A DNA stretch of 64,000 nucleotides from Pseudomonadota bacterium (GCA_023440825.1 JAEXRL010000009.1:347984-411983); one strand, 5' to 3'; shown: positions 1 through 9,283, counted from the first letter of the stretch. The notes: generated from the letters alone by a model not told the origin. Translations and numbers: made by a program.

Positions 1-1122
1 CTAACCCACGGCGGCGTAGCGCAGCGCATGATACGTTTTGCTTCGTCCATGGTGGGTCACTTTCCTGGTGGCATGGGTTTGGCGGCCGTTCTGGCGTGTG
101 CCTTGTTTGCGTCGATTAGTGGATCCTCGCCTGCGACAGTGGCCGCCATTGGCTCCATCATGATTCCAGCGATGGTCAAGCAAGGCTATCCGGTGCAGTT
201 TGGTACCGGCATTGTGGCCACCTCCGGTGGCTTGGGTATCTTGCTCCCGCCCTCTATCGTGATGGTGATGTACGCCGTGGCCACCAGTGGCATGATGGTC
301 GAAGGGCCAGATGGTGTACGCGTGGGTACGGCATCCATAGGACAATTATTTATCGCTGGTGTGGTGCCAGGCTTGATTCTAGCGTTTTTACTTGGCCTCA
401 CCACCATGTATCGTGCTTGGAAGCTGGACTATCCGCGCATGCCTAAGGCTACGCTCCAAGAGCGCTGGCGGGCTTTTATGGATTCCATCTGGGGATTGAT
501 GCTGATTGTCATCGTCATGGGCGGTATTTACTCAGGAGTCTTTACGCCAACAGAGGCGGCGGCCATTAGTGCTGTGTACGCATTTGTGATCGCCGTGTGG
601 GTATACAAGGACATCAAGCTCACTGATGTAAAACGCATAGTGCTTGAGTCTGCCGCGATGAGTGCGATGTTGCTATACATCATTACCAATGCCGTCATGT
701 TTGCGTTTATCCTGACCTCCGAGCAAATACCACAGGCGATTGCCGAATGGATCACCATGCAGGGTATGGGTTTAATTACCTTCCTGTTATTTGTCAATGT
801 GCTATTGCTGATTATCGGTATGGTCATGGAGCCATCAGGACTGATTCTGATTATGGCGCCCATTTTGTTCCCAGTTGCCATGAAGCTGGGCATGGATCCC
901 GTACACTTTGGCATTATGTTGGTGGTGAACATGGAAATTGGTTTGGCTACGCCACCAGTGGGTTTGAACTTGTATGTGGCCTCAAGTATTTCTAAATTAG
1001 GGCTGACTGAAGTGACCAAGTCCACCGTCCCCTGGTTGTTAACGGGTTTAGCTTTCTTATTGCTTATTACATTTGTGCCAGAAATCACCTTGTGGTTGCC
1101 CAGACTAATGGGCTGGTTGTAA
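1..1122 (+). CDS. TRAP transporter large permease (DctM family), 5' end outside window
   Basis: The frame is open from base 1, so the start lies upstream of the window; about 373 residues are visible. The product is the large membrane subunit of a tripartite ATP-independent periplasmic transporter, which moves organic acids with Na+ or H+ across the inner membrane using a periplasmic binding protein and a small permease. Family hallmarks are the SGSSPATVAAIG stretch near residue 40 of the visible part, followed by GILLPPSIVMVMYAV, and the C-terminal ATPPVGLNLYV motif. Many hydrophobic segments alternate with short loops. The small permease and receptor genes are presumably upstream and not seen, so the substrate cannot be named. 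A strong terminator follows the stop. Confidence 0.93.
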   Translation, partial: LTHGGVAQRMIRFASSMVGHFPGGMGLAAVLACALFASISGSSPATVAAIGSIMIPAMVKQGYPVQFGTGIVATSGGLGILLPPSIVMVMYAVATSGMMVEGPDGVRVGTASIGQLFIAGVVPGLILAFLLGLTTMYRAWKLDYPRMPKATLQERWRAFMDSIWGLMLIVIVMGGIYSGVFTPTEAAAISAVYAFVIAVWVYKDIKLTDVKRIVLESAAMSAMLLYIITNAVMFAFILTSEQIPQAIAEWITMQGMGLITFLLFVNVLLLIIGMVMEPSGLILIMAPILFPVAMKLGMDPVHFGIMLVVNMEIGLATPPVGLNLYVASSISKLGLTEVTKSTVPWLLTGLAFLLLITFVPEITLWLPRLMGWL

Positions 1123-1155
1123 TACCAGATTCTTCATTTATGTGGTATCTGTAAA

Positions 1156-1185
1156 GGGTCGGACGTTCTGTCCGGCCCTTTTTTT
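1156..1185 (+). terminator. Intrinsic terminator after TRAP permease
   Basis: A GGG-CGGAC / GTCCG-CCC stem of about nine pairs with a short loop is followed by a run of seven T. It lies 34 bases after the TRAP permease stop and before the peroxiredoxin gene. Confidence 0.85.
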
Positions 1186-1302
1186 CGACACGATACCGTA
1201 TTCCATCACCCAGTCGTAATGGGCACTTTGGGGCCGTGTCGCTTGTCGGTATCATAGAGCTTTATATGTCGCTGCTTAGCGATTTTTTAACGTGGAGACC
1301 TT

Positions 1303-1812
1303 ATGTCTATTAAAGTTGGTGATCGCGTACCTGACGCTAGCCTGGGTGAATACATCGAGACCGCTACTGACACATGTGCGGTAGGCCCTACTACTTTTCA
1401 GGTCTCAGATCTGGTTAAAGGCAAAAAAATTGTCGTGTTTTCCGTACCAGGTGCTTTTACCCCTACCTGCTCTGAACAACATTTGCCTGGTTTTGCTGCC
1501 AAAGCAGAGGAATTCAAAGCGGCGGGTGTTGATGAGATCTGGTGCTTTGCTGTCAATGACGCGTTTGTTATGGGCGCGTGGGGACGTAGCCAGAATGTAG
1601 ACGGTAAAATACGTTTGCTGGCTGATGGCAGCGGTGACTGGACGCGTAAATTGGGTCTGGAGTTTGACCTAAGCGCCAAAGGTCTGGGCGTGCGCAGTAA
1701 GCGTTTCTCGGCCCTGCTCGACGATGGAGTGGTCAAGTTCCTGAATATCGACGAAAGTGGCGGCTTAGAGAAAAGCGATGCGGACACTTTGCTCCAGCAG
1801 CTAAAGTCGTAA
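1303..1812 (+). CDS. Peroxiredoxin (Prx5-type)
   Basis: This 169-residue thiol peroxidase of the AhpC/TSA superfamily reduces hydrogen peroxide and organic hydroperoxides in the cytosol. The active-site motif PGAFTPTCSEQHLPG places the peroxidatic cysteine at residue 56, as in Prx5 and bacterial hybrid peroxiredoxins, and the length fits a single-domain Prx5 without a fused glutaredoxin. The GGAG at about 1292 sits correctly upstream of the ATG. The gene stands alone between a terminator and an MFS gene. The reductant, glutaredoxin or thioredoxin, cannot be told from sequence. Confidence 0.95.
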   Translation: MSIKVGDRVPDASLGEYIETATDTCAVGPTTFQVSDLVKGKKIVVFSVPGAFTPTCSEQHLPGFAAKAEEFKAAGVDEIWCFAVNDAFVMGAWGRSQNVDGKIRLLADGSGDWTRKLGLEFDLSAKGLGVRSKRFSALLDDGVVKFLNIDESGGLEKSDADTLLQQLKS

Positions 1813-1857
1813 ACTAGTATCCAGGCCCTTAGGCCTGATACCATTGTACCTAGCAGC

Positions 1858-1874
1858 GCCGGCATATTGCCGGC
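1858..1874 (+). terminator. Hairpin after the peroxiredoxin gene
   Basis: GCCGGCA-TAT-TGCCGGC forms a seven-pair stem with a three-base loop, followed by CTGTTTGTCT. A second small hairpin (CAGGCC-CTTA-GGCCTG) lies at 1822-1837. Neither has a clean U tract, so termination is only possible. Confidence 0.35.
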
Positions 1875-1901
1875 CTGTTTGTCTCTGCCCAAGGTTGATC
1901 T

Positions 1902-3359
1902 ATGTCTGTATCCATTCGGGGTTTTTCTTCGCTTTATTTTGCCACCCTGGTGTTATTGATGAGTTCTGGCTTGTTTAACACCTACATGGGGGTACGCTTA
2001 ACAGCTATCTCAGTTTCTGAGATATGGGTGGGTGGACTCATTGCTGTGTATTACCTGGGCTTGGTATTTGGCGCTCGTGTAGGGCATAAGCTAATCATGA
2101 GCGTAGGCCATATACGAGCCTACACAGCCAGCGCGGCAATTGTCACGGTTTGCGTGTTGGCACAGATTCTGATCAGTCCCATGTGGGTTTGGCTATTTTT
2201 GCGTTTCATGGCAGGGGCAGCCATGGTGGTTCAGTTTATGGGGATTGAAAGCTGGCTGAATGAGCAAACAGACAATCATCAGCGTGGCACCACATTTGCT
2301 ATATACATGGTGTTCTCTAGCTTGGGCACGGTGCTTGGGCAGCTATCCCTGACTTTATTCCCATATCTGAACTTCGAGCCTTTGGTGTTTGTGGCCATCT
2401 GTTCAGCGTTCAGCCTAGTACCGGTGGCCTTGACGCGCCGTAGCATTCCTCCTTTACAGGTACCCGCTCCGATTAATGCCAAGTATTATCTTGAGCGCGT
2501 GCCATTGTCATTAATGGTGCTTTTGATTGCGGGCATGTTAACCGGTGCTTTTTATGGTTTGGCGCCAGTGTATGCAGTACGTGTGAATTTGAGTAATGAG
2601 CAGGCTGCCATGTTTGTCGCGGTTTCTGTGGCGGCGGGGGTATTGGCTCAATGGCCTGTGGGCTGGCTCGCTGACCGCTTGAATCGAGTCGTGCTAATTC
2701 GTTTGAATGCACTGTGTTTATTAATTCTGGCCATCCCTTTATGGGGCTGGTTTTCGGTGCCGTATTGGGTCCTGCTTAGCTTTTCCGCTTTGTTTGGCGT
2801 GTTGCAATTTACCCTATACCCGCTGGGTGCTGCCTTTGCGAACGATAACGTGGACCCAGAGCGCCGCGTTGGTTTAAGCGCCATACTGTATATGGTGTAT
2901 GGCTTGGGCGCCTGTACTGGCCCCTTGCTGGCTGGCTTTCTCATGAGCTATCTGAGCAATGGCTGGTTTTATGTGTTTGTAGCATGTTGTGGTTTGGCGC
3001 TGGTTTTACTGGTACGTCCTCAGAAGGTACTGGGCGATCACCTAAGCCAGGATGCACCTACGACCTTTGTTCCCATGCCTGACAGCTTGCAAAGCTCGGT
3101 GGCTGCCGTGGCACTGGATCCCCGTGTCGATATCGTGTCGGACGTGTCACATGATCCGGTATTTGATGATTTGCCACCTATGGAAGAACGGGTCGCATCG
3201 GTAGAGCAGGCGTTGGCCGAGGAACGAGCTTTAGTACAGGAGCAAGAGCAGTTAGACGCCTCGGTAACGAGTGTTCAGCCCAGCGCTGAGCAAGCAGAGG
3301 ACACAGCCACGCCCGCTCAGCCAGCAGACGAGTCGGGGCAAGGTCTGCCTCGCCCCTAG
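1902..3359 (+). CDS. MFS transporter, YcaD-like
   Basis: This 485-residue inner-membrane major facilitator protein has about 12 hydrophobic segments in residues 1-375. The N-terminal pattern (SSGLFNTYMGVRL, an arginine-containing loop after TM2, and the FMGIESWLNEQ region with acidic residues in TM4) resembles the YcaD family of uncharacterised transporters. Residues from about 380 to the end form a soluble tail rich in Glu, Gln, Pro and Ala that YcaD lacks (about 380 residues in E. coli). The substrate is unknown. The gene converges on the ABC permease at 3371 with only 11 bases between stops. Confidence 0.85.
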   Translation: MSVSIRGFSSLYFATLVLLMSSGLFNTYMGVRLTAISVSEIWVGGLIAVYYLGLVFGARVGHKLIMSVGHIRAYTASAAIVTVCVLAQILISPMWVWLFLRFMAGAAMVVQFMGIESWLNEQTDNHQRGTTFAIYMVFSSLGTVLGQLSLTLFPYLNFEPLVFVAICSAFSLVPVALTRRSIPPLQVPAPINAKYYLERVPLSLMVLLIAGMLTGAFYGLAPVYAVRVNLSNEQAAMFVAVSVAAGVLAQWPVGWLADRLNRVVLIRLNALCLLILAIPLWGWFSVPYWVLLSFSALFGVLQFTLYPLGAAFANDNVDPERRVGLSAILYMVYGLGACTGPLLAGFLMSYLSNGWFYVFVACCGLALVLLVRPQKVLGDHLSQDAPTTFVPMPDSLQSSVAAVALDPRVDIVSDVSHDPVFDDLPPMEERVASVEQALAEERALVQEQEQLDASVTSVQPSAEQAEDTATPAQPADESGQGLPRP

Positions 3360-3370
3360 TCCTATGTCGC

Positions 3371-4231
3371 TCAGCGATTCTTCATGCCCCAGCGCTGCAT
3401 CGTCAGCCTTTCCAGTGTTTCAAAAACCAGTTGCTCTATGAGTAAGCCAATTAAAATTACGCAGATCAGGCCAGCAAACACCTGATCTGTGTTGAGCTCG
3501 TTGCGATTTTGAAAAATATACCAGCCCAGGCCGCCAGCTCCGCTAGAGGCAGCGCCAAAGACCAGTTCGGCCGCGATTAACGTGCGCCAGGCAAAGGCCC
3601 AAGCAATACGCAAGCCTGAAAAAATGGCAGGCAAAGCGGCTGGAATTAAAATGAAAAGAGTTAAGCGTAAAGAGCCTAAGCCTATATTGCGACCCACTAA
3701 TGACAAGGTGGGGGAGACGCTTTGAAAACCCGAGTGTGCATTGAGCGCTAAAGGCCAGACGACAGAATGCAAAATAACAAAAATCAGGCTTTCCTGACCC
3801 AGACCAAACCACAACATGGCCAAGGGCAAGAGTGCAATGGCTGGCAAGGGGTTGAACATGGCGGTCAGCGTGCTCAGCAATGTTTGCCCCCAGCGTGTTG
3901 TCATCGCGGTGACGGTAAATACCGCAGAAATCAGCACGCCCAACAAATAAGCTTGTATCAACAAAGTTAGCGAATTTAAGCTGCGTCCAGGAAGCTGGCC
4001 ATTCACGGTTTCTTGCCAGAGTGTTAATAAGGCGCGTGAGCACGATGGCAGGAGCAAAGGGTTGTCTTGCCACCAGGCGGCCAGCTCCCACAGCAAGGCC
4101 AAGACCAGCAAAGTGAGCACGGTGCCTATGCCCTGTGTAGACCACGATAGGGGATAGCCACGTGGTTTAAGACTAAGCTTGGTTTTTGCTTCAGGATCTA
4201 GCGCGTAATAAGCGATGTGTGCACGGCTCAT
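3371..4231 (-). CDS. ABC transporter permease, nitrate/sulfonate/taurine (SsuC/TauC) type
   Basis: This 286-residue inner-membrane permease has about six hydrophobic segments. The EAA-like coupling loop falls around residues 175-205, with the typical SsuC-family pattern GRNIGLGSLRLTLFILIPAALP. It should form a homodimer that works with the ATPase encoded just upstream; the two genes overlap by four bases (ATGA), so they are probably translationally coupled. It is the last gene of a three-gene importer operon (binding protein, ATPase, permease). The substrate cannot be deduced; sulfonates, taurine, nitrate, or a pyrimidine or thiamine precursor are all possible in this family. Confidence 0.92.
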   Translation of the reverse strand: MSRAHIAYYALDPEAKTKLSLKPRGYPLSWSTQGIGTVLTLLVLALLWELAAWWQDNPLLLPSCSRALLTLWQETVNGQLPGRSLNSLTLLIQAYLLGVLISAVFTVTAMTTRWGQTLLSTLTAMFNPLPAIALLPLAMLWFGLGQESLIFVILHSVVWPLALNAHSGFQSVSPTLSLVGRNIGLGSLRLTLFILIPAALPAIFSGLRIAWAFAWRTLIAAELVFGAASSGAGGLGWYIFQNRNELNTDQVFAGLICVILIGLLIEQLVFETLERLTMQRWGMKNR

Positions 4232-5010
4232 GCTGCTTGCCTAAGGTGTTTGGCTGTTATGGTTTGAAACAGCAAGCGTTCTATTTTTTCCTGAGTGTCT
4301 GCTAAAAACTGTGGGCTGCGTGGGCCATCGGGTAGCGTAATGTAAGCTTGCACCTGACCTGGGTGAGGGCTCAAAATCAAAATATGGCTGGCAATCAGTA
4401 AGGCCTCTTCCACAGAATGCGTGACAAAAATCAGACTTAAACGCGTCTCAAGGCTCAGTGTCAGTAACTCTTGTTGCAGGGTTTGTCGCGTCAGGGCATC
4501 CAGCGCTGCGAATGGTTCGTCCATGAGCAAAAGTTTGGGATGCAAGGCGAAGGCACGTGCAATGGCTACCCGCTGTTTCATGCCCCCTGACAGTGTGTGG
4601 GGATAGGCGGTGAGAAATTCGCCCAGCCCTACTTTTTGCAAGTAGTGTTGCGCGCGTACTAAAGCGGCCTCACGTTTGAGCAGACCGCTGTGTACCAAGG
4701 CAAACACCACGTTTTCATGCACTGTTTTCCATGGCAGCAATTGGTCAAACTCTTGAAACACCACAGCTCTGTCCGCCGACGGGCCTTGAATCGGGTGATG
4801 GTTCAGTGTCAAGCTACCGCCACTGGTGGGAATAAAGCCAGCAATGGCTTTTAGCAAGGTGGATTTGCCGCAGCCAGACGGCCCTAGTATCACCAGTCGC
4901 TCGTGCTGGGCCATACTGAAGTTCAGCTTGTGGCAGGCCACTAATTGCTCACTGCCTTGAGGGTAATGCAAACTGACATCGCGTGCTTCTAAGCAAGTTT
5001 CTGCACTCAT
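4228..5010 (-). CDS. ABC transporter ATP-binding protein, SsuB/TauB type
   Basis: This 260-residue cytosolic ATPase carries all ABC motifs: Walker A GPSGCGKST at residues 43-51, a Q-loop in VFQEFDQLLPW, the signature LSGGMKQRVAIARA, Walker B LLLMDEPFAALD, and the switch histidine in FVTHS. The start ATG directly abuts the binding-protein stop, and the stop overlaps the permease start. It powers import through the permease encoded at 3371-4231. Confidence 0.95.
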   Translation of the reverse strand: MSAETCLEARDVSLHYPQGSEQLVACHKLNFSMAQHERLVILGPSGCGKSTLLKAIAGFIPTSGGSLTLNHHPIQGPSADRAVVFQEFDQLLPWKTVHENVVFALVHSGLLKREAALVRAQHYLQKVGLGEFLTAYPHTLSGGMKQRVAIARAFALHPKLLLMDEPFAALDALTRQTLQQELLTLSLETRLSLIFVTHSVEEALLIASHILILSPHPGQVQAYITLPDGPRSPQFLADTQEKIERLLFQTITAKHLRQAA

Positions 5011-6024
5011 TTAGCTGCCTCCTTGTGTCGCTTCATTCACAAAGAAATAATCCGCCCACTGATTTACGGGTGTTTTAATTGCCCCGATTTCGTGCATGAA
5101 TTTTGCTAAGGGCAAGGTGTTGCGCGGTACGGTGTCAAATGAGGTGTGCGGATTGTTCAGAATTGATAGCAGCAAGGCTTTGTCAGTATTGGACTGGGTT
5201 GAGCGTAAATAGGCGTCGGCAGCCAGCTCGGGATTGTTCTTGGCAATGTGTGCGGCTTCTTGTAAGGCAGCTAGAAAGGCGGCATACGTTTTTGGGTTTT
5301 GCTGACTAAATTTTTCCTTAGCGTACAGCACAGTGGCTGAGCTGGGGCCGCCCAATACATCAAACGAATTCAGTACAACATGTGCCTTGGGATTGGCCGC
5401 CAGCTCTTGCTCTTGAAAAGGCGAACCGCCAAAGTGCGCAGTAATTTCGCTGCTATTGGAAATAATGGCCGCTGCGGCATCTGGGTGGGGCAAGCTCACG
5501 GTTAGGTGATCAAGCTTACGGTAATTCTCCTTGCCCCATTGCTGCGCCGCGGCCAATTGCAAAATACGTGCTTGTACCGAGCTAACGGCGGCCGGTAAGG
5601 CAATGCGGTCGGTTTCGCTAAAGTCAGCGATGGTTTTTACCGCCGGATTATGTGAGACCAGCAAGGTGGGTAAAGCGCCTAGCGAGGCCACCCCTTTTAT
5701 GCTTTGTTTGCCTTGTGTTTTGTCCCAGATATTGAGTAAGGGCCCAATACCTGCCGCGGCAATATCTACTGAGTCCGATAGCAAGGCATCGTTAATGGCC
5801 GGGCCACCGGATAAGCGTAGCCAGTCTACCTGTATTGCTTGGCCAAGTTTTTCACCCTGCTTTTGGATCAGATTTTGATCGCGTACGATATGCAGCAATA
5901 CGTAGACTATGCCATGCTGTTCTGAAATACGAATGCGGCCTTCTGCGTGGCTGGTAGGGCTCGCAATAATAAGTGAGCTAAGCAATAAGCTGGTTATGGC
6001 CCAGCGTTGAAAAAAAGTAAGCAT
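5011..6024 (-). CDS. ABC transporter substrate-binding protein, NMT1/SsuA type
   Basis: This periplasmic binding protein of about 337 residues is the first gene of the importer operon. I chose the ATG at 6022-6024 because it begins a clean signal peptide (MLTFFQRWAITSLLLSSLII..., cleaved after SHA) and has TAGGA about ten bases upstream. An upstream TTG would add 14 residues before the signal sequence and is less likely. The NMT1-like fold is suggested by GIVYVLLHIVRDQNLI near the mature N-terminus and the SDSVDIAAAGIGPLL region. It delivers substrate to the permease; the ligand is not predictable. Confidence 0.9.
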   Translation of the reverse strand: MLTFFQRWAITSLLLSSLIIASPTSHAEGRIRISEQHGIVYVLLHIVRDQNLIQKQGEKLGQAIQVDWLRLSGGPAINDALLSDSVDIAAAGIGPLLNIWDKTQGKQSIKGVASLGALPTLLVSHNPAVKTIADFSETDRIALPAAVSSVQARILQLAAAQQWGKENYRKLDHLTVSLPHPDAAAAIISNSSEITAHFGGSPFQEQELAANPKAHVVLNSFDVLGGPSSATVLYAKEKFSQQNPKTYAAFLAALQEAAHIAKNNPELAADAYLRSTQSNTDKALLLSILNNPHTSFDTVPRNTLPLAKFMHEIGAIKTPVNQWADYFFVNEATQGGS

Positions 6025-6114
6025 CGCAAAAATTCCTAGAAGTACAGTCTTGCCCAGACAGGGCAAGAGATGTATTTATTTTGCGAAGATATGAGCGCTA
6101 AAGGAACGAAGGAA

Positions 6115-6134
6115 AGGCCATGTAGTTATGGCCT
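6115..6134 (-). terminator. Small hairpin downstream of the DMT gene
   Basis: AGGCCAT-GTAGTT-ATGGCCT makes a seven-pair stem between the DMT transporter stop and the ABC operon. No clear U tract follows on the minus strand, so this is tentative. Confidence 0.3.
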
Positions 6135-6165
6135 AAGCGTGTATTTGCTTATGTCCGCCTTGGAC

Positions 6166-7017
6166 TTATCGGGGGATTAAAACCAGTACCGCGACAATGG
6201 CCAGTACTACGCCAATAATATTGACGACCGATAGTTTTTCTTTAAACACGCCCGCGCCAACGAGTGCGCCTAGGGAAATCACGCCTATATTCATGGCTGA
6301 AAATACTAGCGTAGGGTTCTGGGGAAAGGTTTGATGGGCACGTATATAAAAGTAAATATTGCCAAAGTTGAGCAGACCTAAAATCAGGCCCGCCAGCAAG
6401 CTACGTGCATTCCAGCGCGTGCGCTTATACAGCAGATACGCGAACATGAGCACACCTGCCAGGCTAAAGGTGACGACTAGGCTATTCGCAAAGGCCGCTC
6501 CACTTTTCGATAATTGCTTGAATAAAATATCGATGACTCCATATCCCACCCAAACCAAAAGCAGACTGATAATACTTGATTTAGCGTGGCCGGCTTGTCC
6601 GGAGACGCTCTGGGGTTTGTACAGCAGCAGCGCCAAAGCTGTTAAGGCCACGACGATGCCAGTGAGCTTTTGACTGCCCAAGGCTTCGCCAAAGAGCACA
6701 AATGAAGCAATAAGGGGGATAAACAGGGAAAGTCGCTGTGCTGCATCGCTCAATACAATACCTGCATGCCGAACTGCGGCTGCCATGGCCAGAAATATAC
6801 TGGGTAGTAAAAAGCCCAGTGTGATGAGTACCCACCAAGGCGTAGAAGGCTCAAACAGTCGCTGCGGTTGGGCTTGCAAGAGAAAGCTGGCTAAGCACAC
6901 CGCCACTACGTAATTGACGGCGATGGCTTGCCCTACGTCTATCTGGCGTTGACGGGCGATTTTAAGCAGTATGGACACCGTCACACTACAAGCAATGCTG
7001 GTGATAAGAGTAAACAT
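6166..7017 (-). CDS. DMT-family transporter (EamA domains)
   Basis: This 283-residue inner-membrane protein has about ten hydrophobic segments in two EamA-type halves, the typical layout of drug/metabolite exporters. The second half carries a charged boundary (FLYKPQ... then a long hydrophobic run) and ends in a short basic tail. It starts nine bases after the bioB stop and so is probably co-transcribed with bioB. The link to biotin is only positional: it could export a metabolite or be unrelated. Confidence 0.87.
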   Translation of the reverse strand: MFTLITSIACSVTVSILLKIARQRQIDVGQAIAVNYVVAVCLASFLLQAQPQRLFEPSTPWWVLITLGFLLPSIFLAMAAAVRHAGIVLSDAAQRLSLFIPLIASFVLFGEALGSQKLTGIVVALTALALLLYKPQSVSGQAGHAKSSIISLLLVWVGYGVIDILFKQLSKSGAAFANSLVVTFSLAGVLMFAYLLYKRTRWNARSLLAGLILGLLNFGNIYFYIRAHQTFPQNPTLVFSAMNIGVISLGALVGAGVFKEKLSVVNIIGVVLAIVAVLVLIPR

Positions 7018-7026
7018 GGTGCGTGT

Positions 7027-8046
7027 TTAAAGAACTTCTAAAGTAGCGTGATAGGGGGGATTGACCAAAGAGTGCTCTGCAGCCTCTGATGATTCGTGAA
7101 CGGTTTCTGAGTTCAAGCCTAAGCGTTGAAACAGACGCTGATCGGCATCAAACTGTGGATTGGCGGTTGTCAATAATTGTTCGCCGTAAAACAAGGAGTT
7201 AGCACCTGCCAGAAAGCACAGAGCTTGTGTGCTGTCATTCATATATTCGCGTCCAGCAGAAAGGCGCACCACGGCTTTGGGCATCATAATACGGGCGATG
7301 GCAACGGTACGGACGAACTCAAAGGGGTCAAGATCCTCCACGTCATCCAGAGGCGTGCCAGGCACCTTAACTAGCTGGTTGATGGGCACCGACTCGGGGT
7401 AGGGGCGCAAATTGGCCAGTTGTGCCAGCAAACCGGCCCGTTGAGCACGCGACTCGCCCATGCCTAAAATGCCACCACAGCATACATTCAGCCCGGCCTG
7501 ACGTACTCGTTCTAATGTTTCCAGACGATCTTGATAGGTGCGAGTACTGATGATTTGTCCATAAAACTCAGGCGAGGTATCCAGATTATGGTTGTAATAA
7601 TCCAATCCTGCTGACTTGAGCCGCTCCGCTTGCCCATCCTTTAGCATGCCTAGTGTGACGCAAGCCTCTAGCCCCATGTCTTTGACGGCGATGATCATAT
7701 CAATCACCTGATCCAGTTGTCGTTCGCTGGGTGAGCGCCAGGCCGCACCCATACAGAAACGGCTGGCTCCTTGTGCTTTAGCCTGTTGCGCGGCCGCTAA
7801 AACGGCGGGCAGATCCAGTAAGGGCTCTGGCTCAAGGTCAGCATTGTGTTTAGACGACTGGGGGCAGTAAGCACAATCCTCTGGGCATGCCCCTGTTTTT
7901 ATAGAGAGCAAGCTTGAGAGCTGTACATGATTATTGCTGTGATGCTGGCGATGAACACCGTGTGCTTGCCATAGCAAATCCATGAAGGGCTGCTCGTACA
8001 GGGCTAGTACCTGCTTAATAGTCCAGTGCTTGTCTAGTGTATGCAT
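7027..8046 (-). CDS. bioB: Biotin synthase
   Basis: BioB is the radical-SAM enzyme that inserts sulfur into dethiobiotin in the last step of biotin synthesis. The 339-residue product carries the CxxxCxxC cluster motif at Cys54, Cys58 and Cys61 (TGACPEDCAYCPQ), and downstream motifs such as YYNHNLDTSPEFY, CCGGILGMGES and the arginine-bearing VRLSAGREYMN that binds the 2Fe-2S cluster. GGAG lies upstream of the ATG (AAATGGAGTAAGTATG). No other bio gene is in the window, so the pathway is dispersed. Confidence 0.98.
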   Translation of the reverse strand: MHTLDKHWTIKQVLALYEQPFMDLLWQAHGVHRQHHSNNHVQLSSLLSIKTGACPEDCAYCPQSSKHNADLEPEPLLDLPAVLAAAQQAKAQGASRFCMGAAWRSPSERQLDQVIDMIIAVKDMGLEACVTLGMLKDGQAERLKSAGLDYYNHNLDTSPEFYGQIISTRTYQDRLETLERVRQAGLNVCCGGILGMGESRAQRAGLLAQLANLRPYPESVPINQLVKVPGTPLDDVEDLDPFEFVRTVAIARIMMPKAVVRLSAGREYMNDSTQALCFLAGANSLFYGEQLLTTANPQFDADQRLFQRLGLNSETVHESSEAAEHSLVNPPYHATLEVL

Positions 8047-8300
8047 ACTTACTCCATTTCGTTTAGGAGCATGCTAGGCAGTCGCTGTGTTTTAGGCAAA
8101 AAACACATCCCAGTATTTTTTGTTGCCAGTCAGTGTGAAACTAAATGTAAGACATTTTTTTGGCTAAAATCGCTCAACATCTTTTAATTTGCTGCCAATG
8201 TTATGTTTCATTTGTTTACAATGAATCATGTTTCCAAGTGTTATTCCTTGCTTGCTGAGCGGCCTTTACAATGCACGTAGGTGAATAAGCGAGGAACTAT

Positions 8301-8720
8301 ATGTGGCAATTTGAGCATAGCGTGATGGTGGAGTGGGGAGACTGTGACGAGGCGGGGGTGGTGTTTTATCCGCGCTATTTTTATTGGTTCGATGCCAGCT
8401 ATCAAGCCTGGCTGCGTAGCCTGAATTTGAGTCAACGTACCTTACGCCAGCACTTTGGCGTAATCACACCCTTAGTGGATGTAGGGGCAACTTTTTTGTC
8501 TCCGGCCACGTACGACGAGCAGATTGTGGTGCGTCTGAAGATGCAAACATGGACTACTAGGCGTTTCCAACTGCTTTACGAAGTGCTCAAGGCCGAGCAG
8601 TTGATCGTCAGCGGCCATGAGTGGCGTGCTTGGGCTAGCCCTTTACCGGATGGTGGATTAAAAGGAAGCGAGGCGCCTGCTCAGTTGCAAGCGCTGCTCA
8701 TGCCGCCTACTAATGCTTAA
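8301..8720 (+). CDS. Acyl-CoA thioesterase, 4-hydroxybenzoyl-CoA thioesterase family
   Basis: This 139-residue hot-dog-fold enzyme hydrolyses an acyl- or aroyl-CoA in the cytosol. The active-site stretch WGDCDEAGVVFYPRYFYWFD contains the catalytic aspartate (Asp16) of the 4-HBT family. GAGGA precedes the ATG. The gene sits alone and divergent from bioB; its 3' end overlaps the stop of the converging DUF3293 gene by 11 bases. The acyl substrate is not defined by sequence. Confidence 0.93.
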   Translation: MWQFEHSVMVEWGDCDEAGVVFYPRYFYWFDASYQAWLRSLNLSQRTLRQHFGVITPLVDVGATFLSPATYDEQIVVRLKMQTWTTRRFQLLYEVLKAEQLIVSGHEWRAWASPLPDGGLKGSEAPAQLQALLMPPTNA

Positions 8721-9228
8721 GATCTGGCCCAGCTAAGTGATGGCTGGTATCTGCCCTGGGCAAGAGTGCGGATTTTTCGCCAAAGATAGGTAATCGTTGC
8801 TGCACAAAGTGTAGCTTGGGCACGCCGCTGGCTGGTATGCCCACAAAAGCCAGTTGTCTGAAGCGTCTGGCTAGCCAGCGTGCTTGCTCCACGCTCATGC
8901 CTAAGATCAGAAGACTGGGCTCGTCTGGCCATTTTTGCTGTGGGTCCAAGTTAACCCCTGGCCACCAGGGTAGATGTAGATCTTCTACCGTTTTAAGTAG
9001 GGAAATTTGTGCCTGGCGGTTCATGGCCGTAGCAGTTAGTTGTGCCTGCGGGTTGTATGCGGTTAACAGTGCCGCATGCCGTACTCCGTGATGAGCCATG
9101 TGTTCCCGGAGCGGCAGAGATACTTTTCCTATGTGCAGATCAAGCAGACCCTCAGGGCTGTGTACCTGATAAATAGCTTGTTTGAATGCGCGTGCTGCAT
9201 GAGTGGGCGAGCCAGCTGGGTCTTGCAT
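8710..9228 (-). CDS. DUF3293 domain protein
   Basis: A cytosolic protein of about 172 residues with no known function. I place the start at the ATG at 9226-9228, which has a strong AAGGAG seven bases upstream; a longer frame would overlap the RND gene and add an unrelated N-terminus. DUF3293 features are LLTAYNPQAQ with the following NRQAQ segment in the middle, WPDEPSLLILGMS, and RRFRQLAFVG near the C-terminus. It lies 55 bases downstream of the RND pump gene on the same strand and may be read from that operon. Confidence 0.85.
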   Translation of the reverse strand: MQDPAGSPTHAARAFKQAIYQVHSPEGLLDLHIGKVSLPLREHMAHHGVRHAALLTAYNPQAQLTATAMNRQAQISLLKTVEDLHLPWWPGVNLDPQQKWPDEPSLLILGMSVEQARWLARRFRQLAFVGIPASGVPKLHFVQQRLPIFGEKSALLPRADTSHHLAGPDLKH

Positions 9229-9283
9229 ACAACTCCTTGCTGTTAAGTCCGTCAGAAAATTATTATTTGCATACTTTGTGTGT

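Noticed and set aside
528..1088. Minus-strand frame of 186 codons opposite the TRAP permease
   Set aside because: It is the antisense shadow of a strongly conserved membrane protein.
8212..8221. TTGTTTACAA upstream of bioB as a BirA operator
   Set aside because: It resembles one BirA half-site, but no second GGTTTACAA half is found at 14-16 bases distance.
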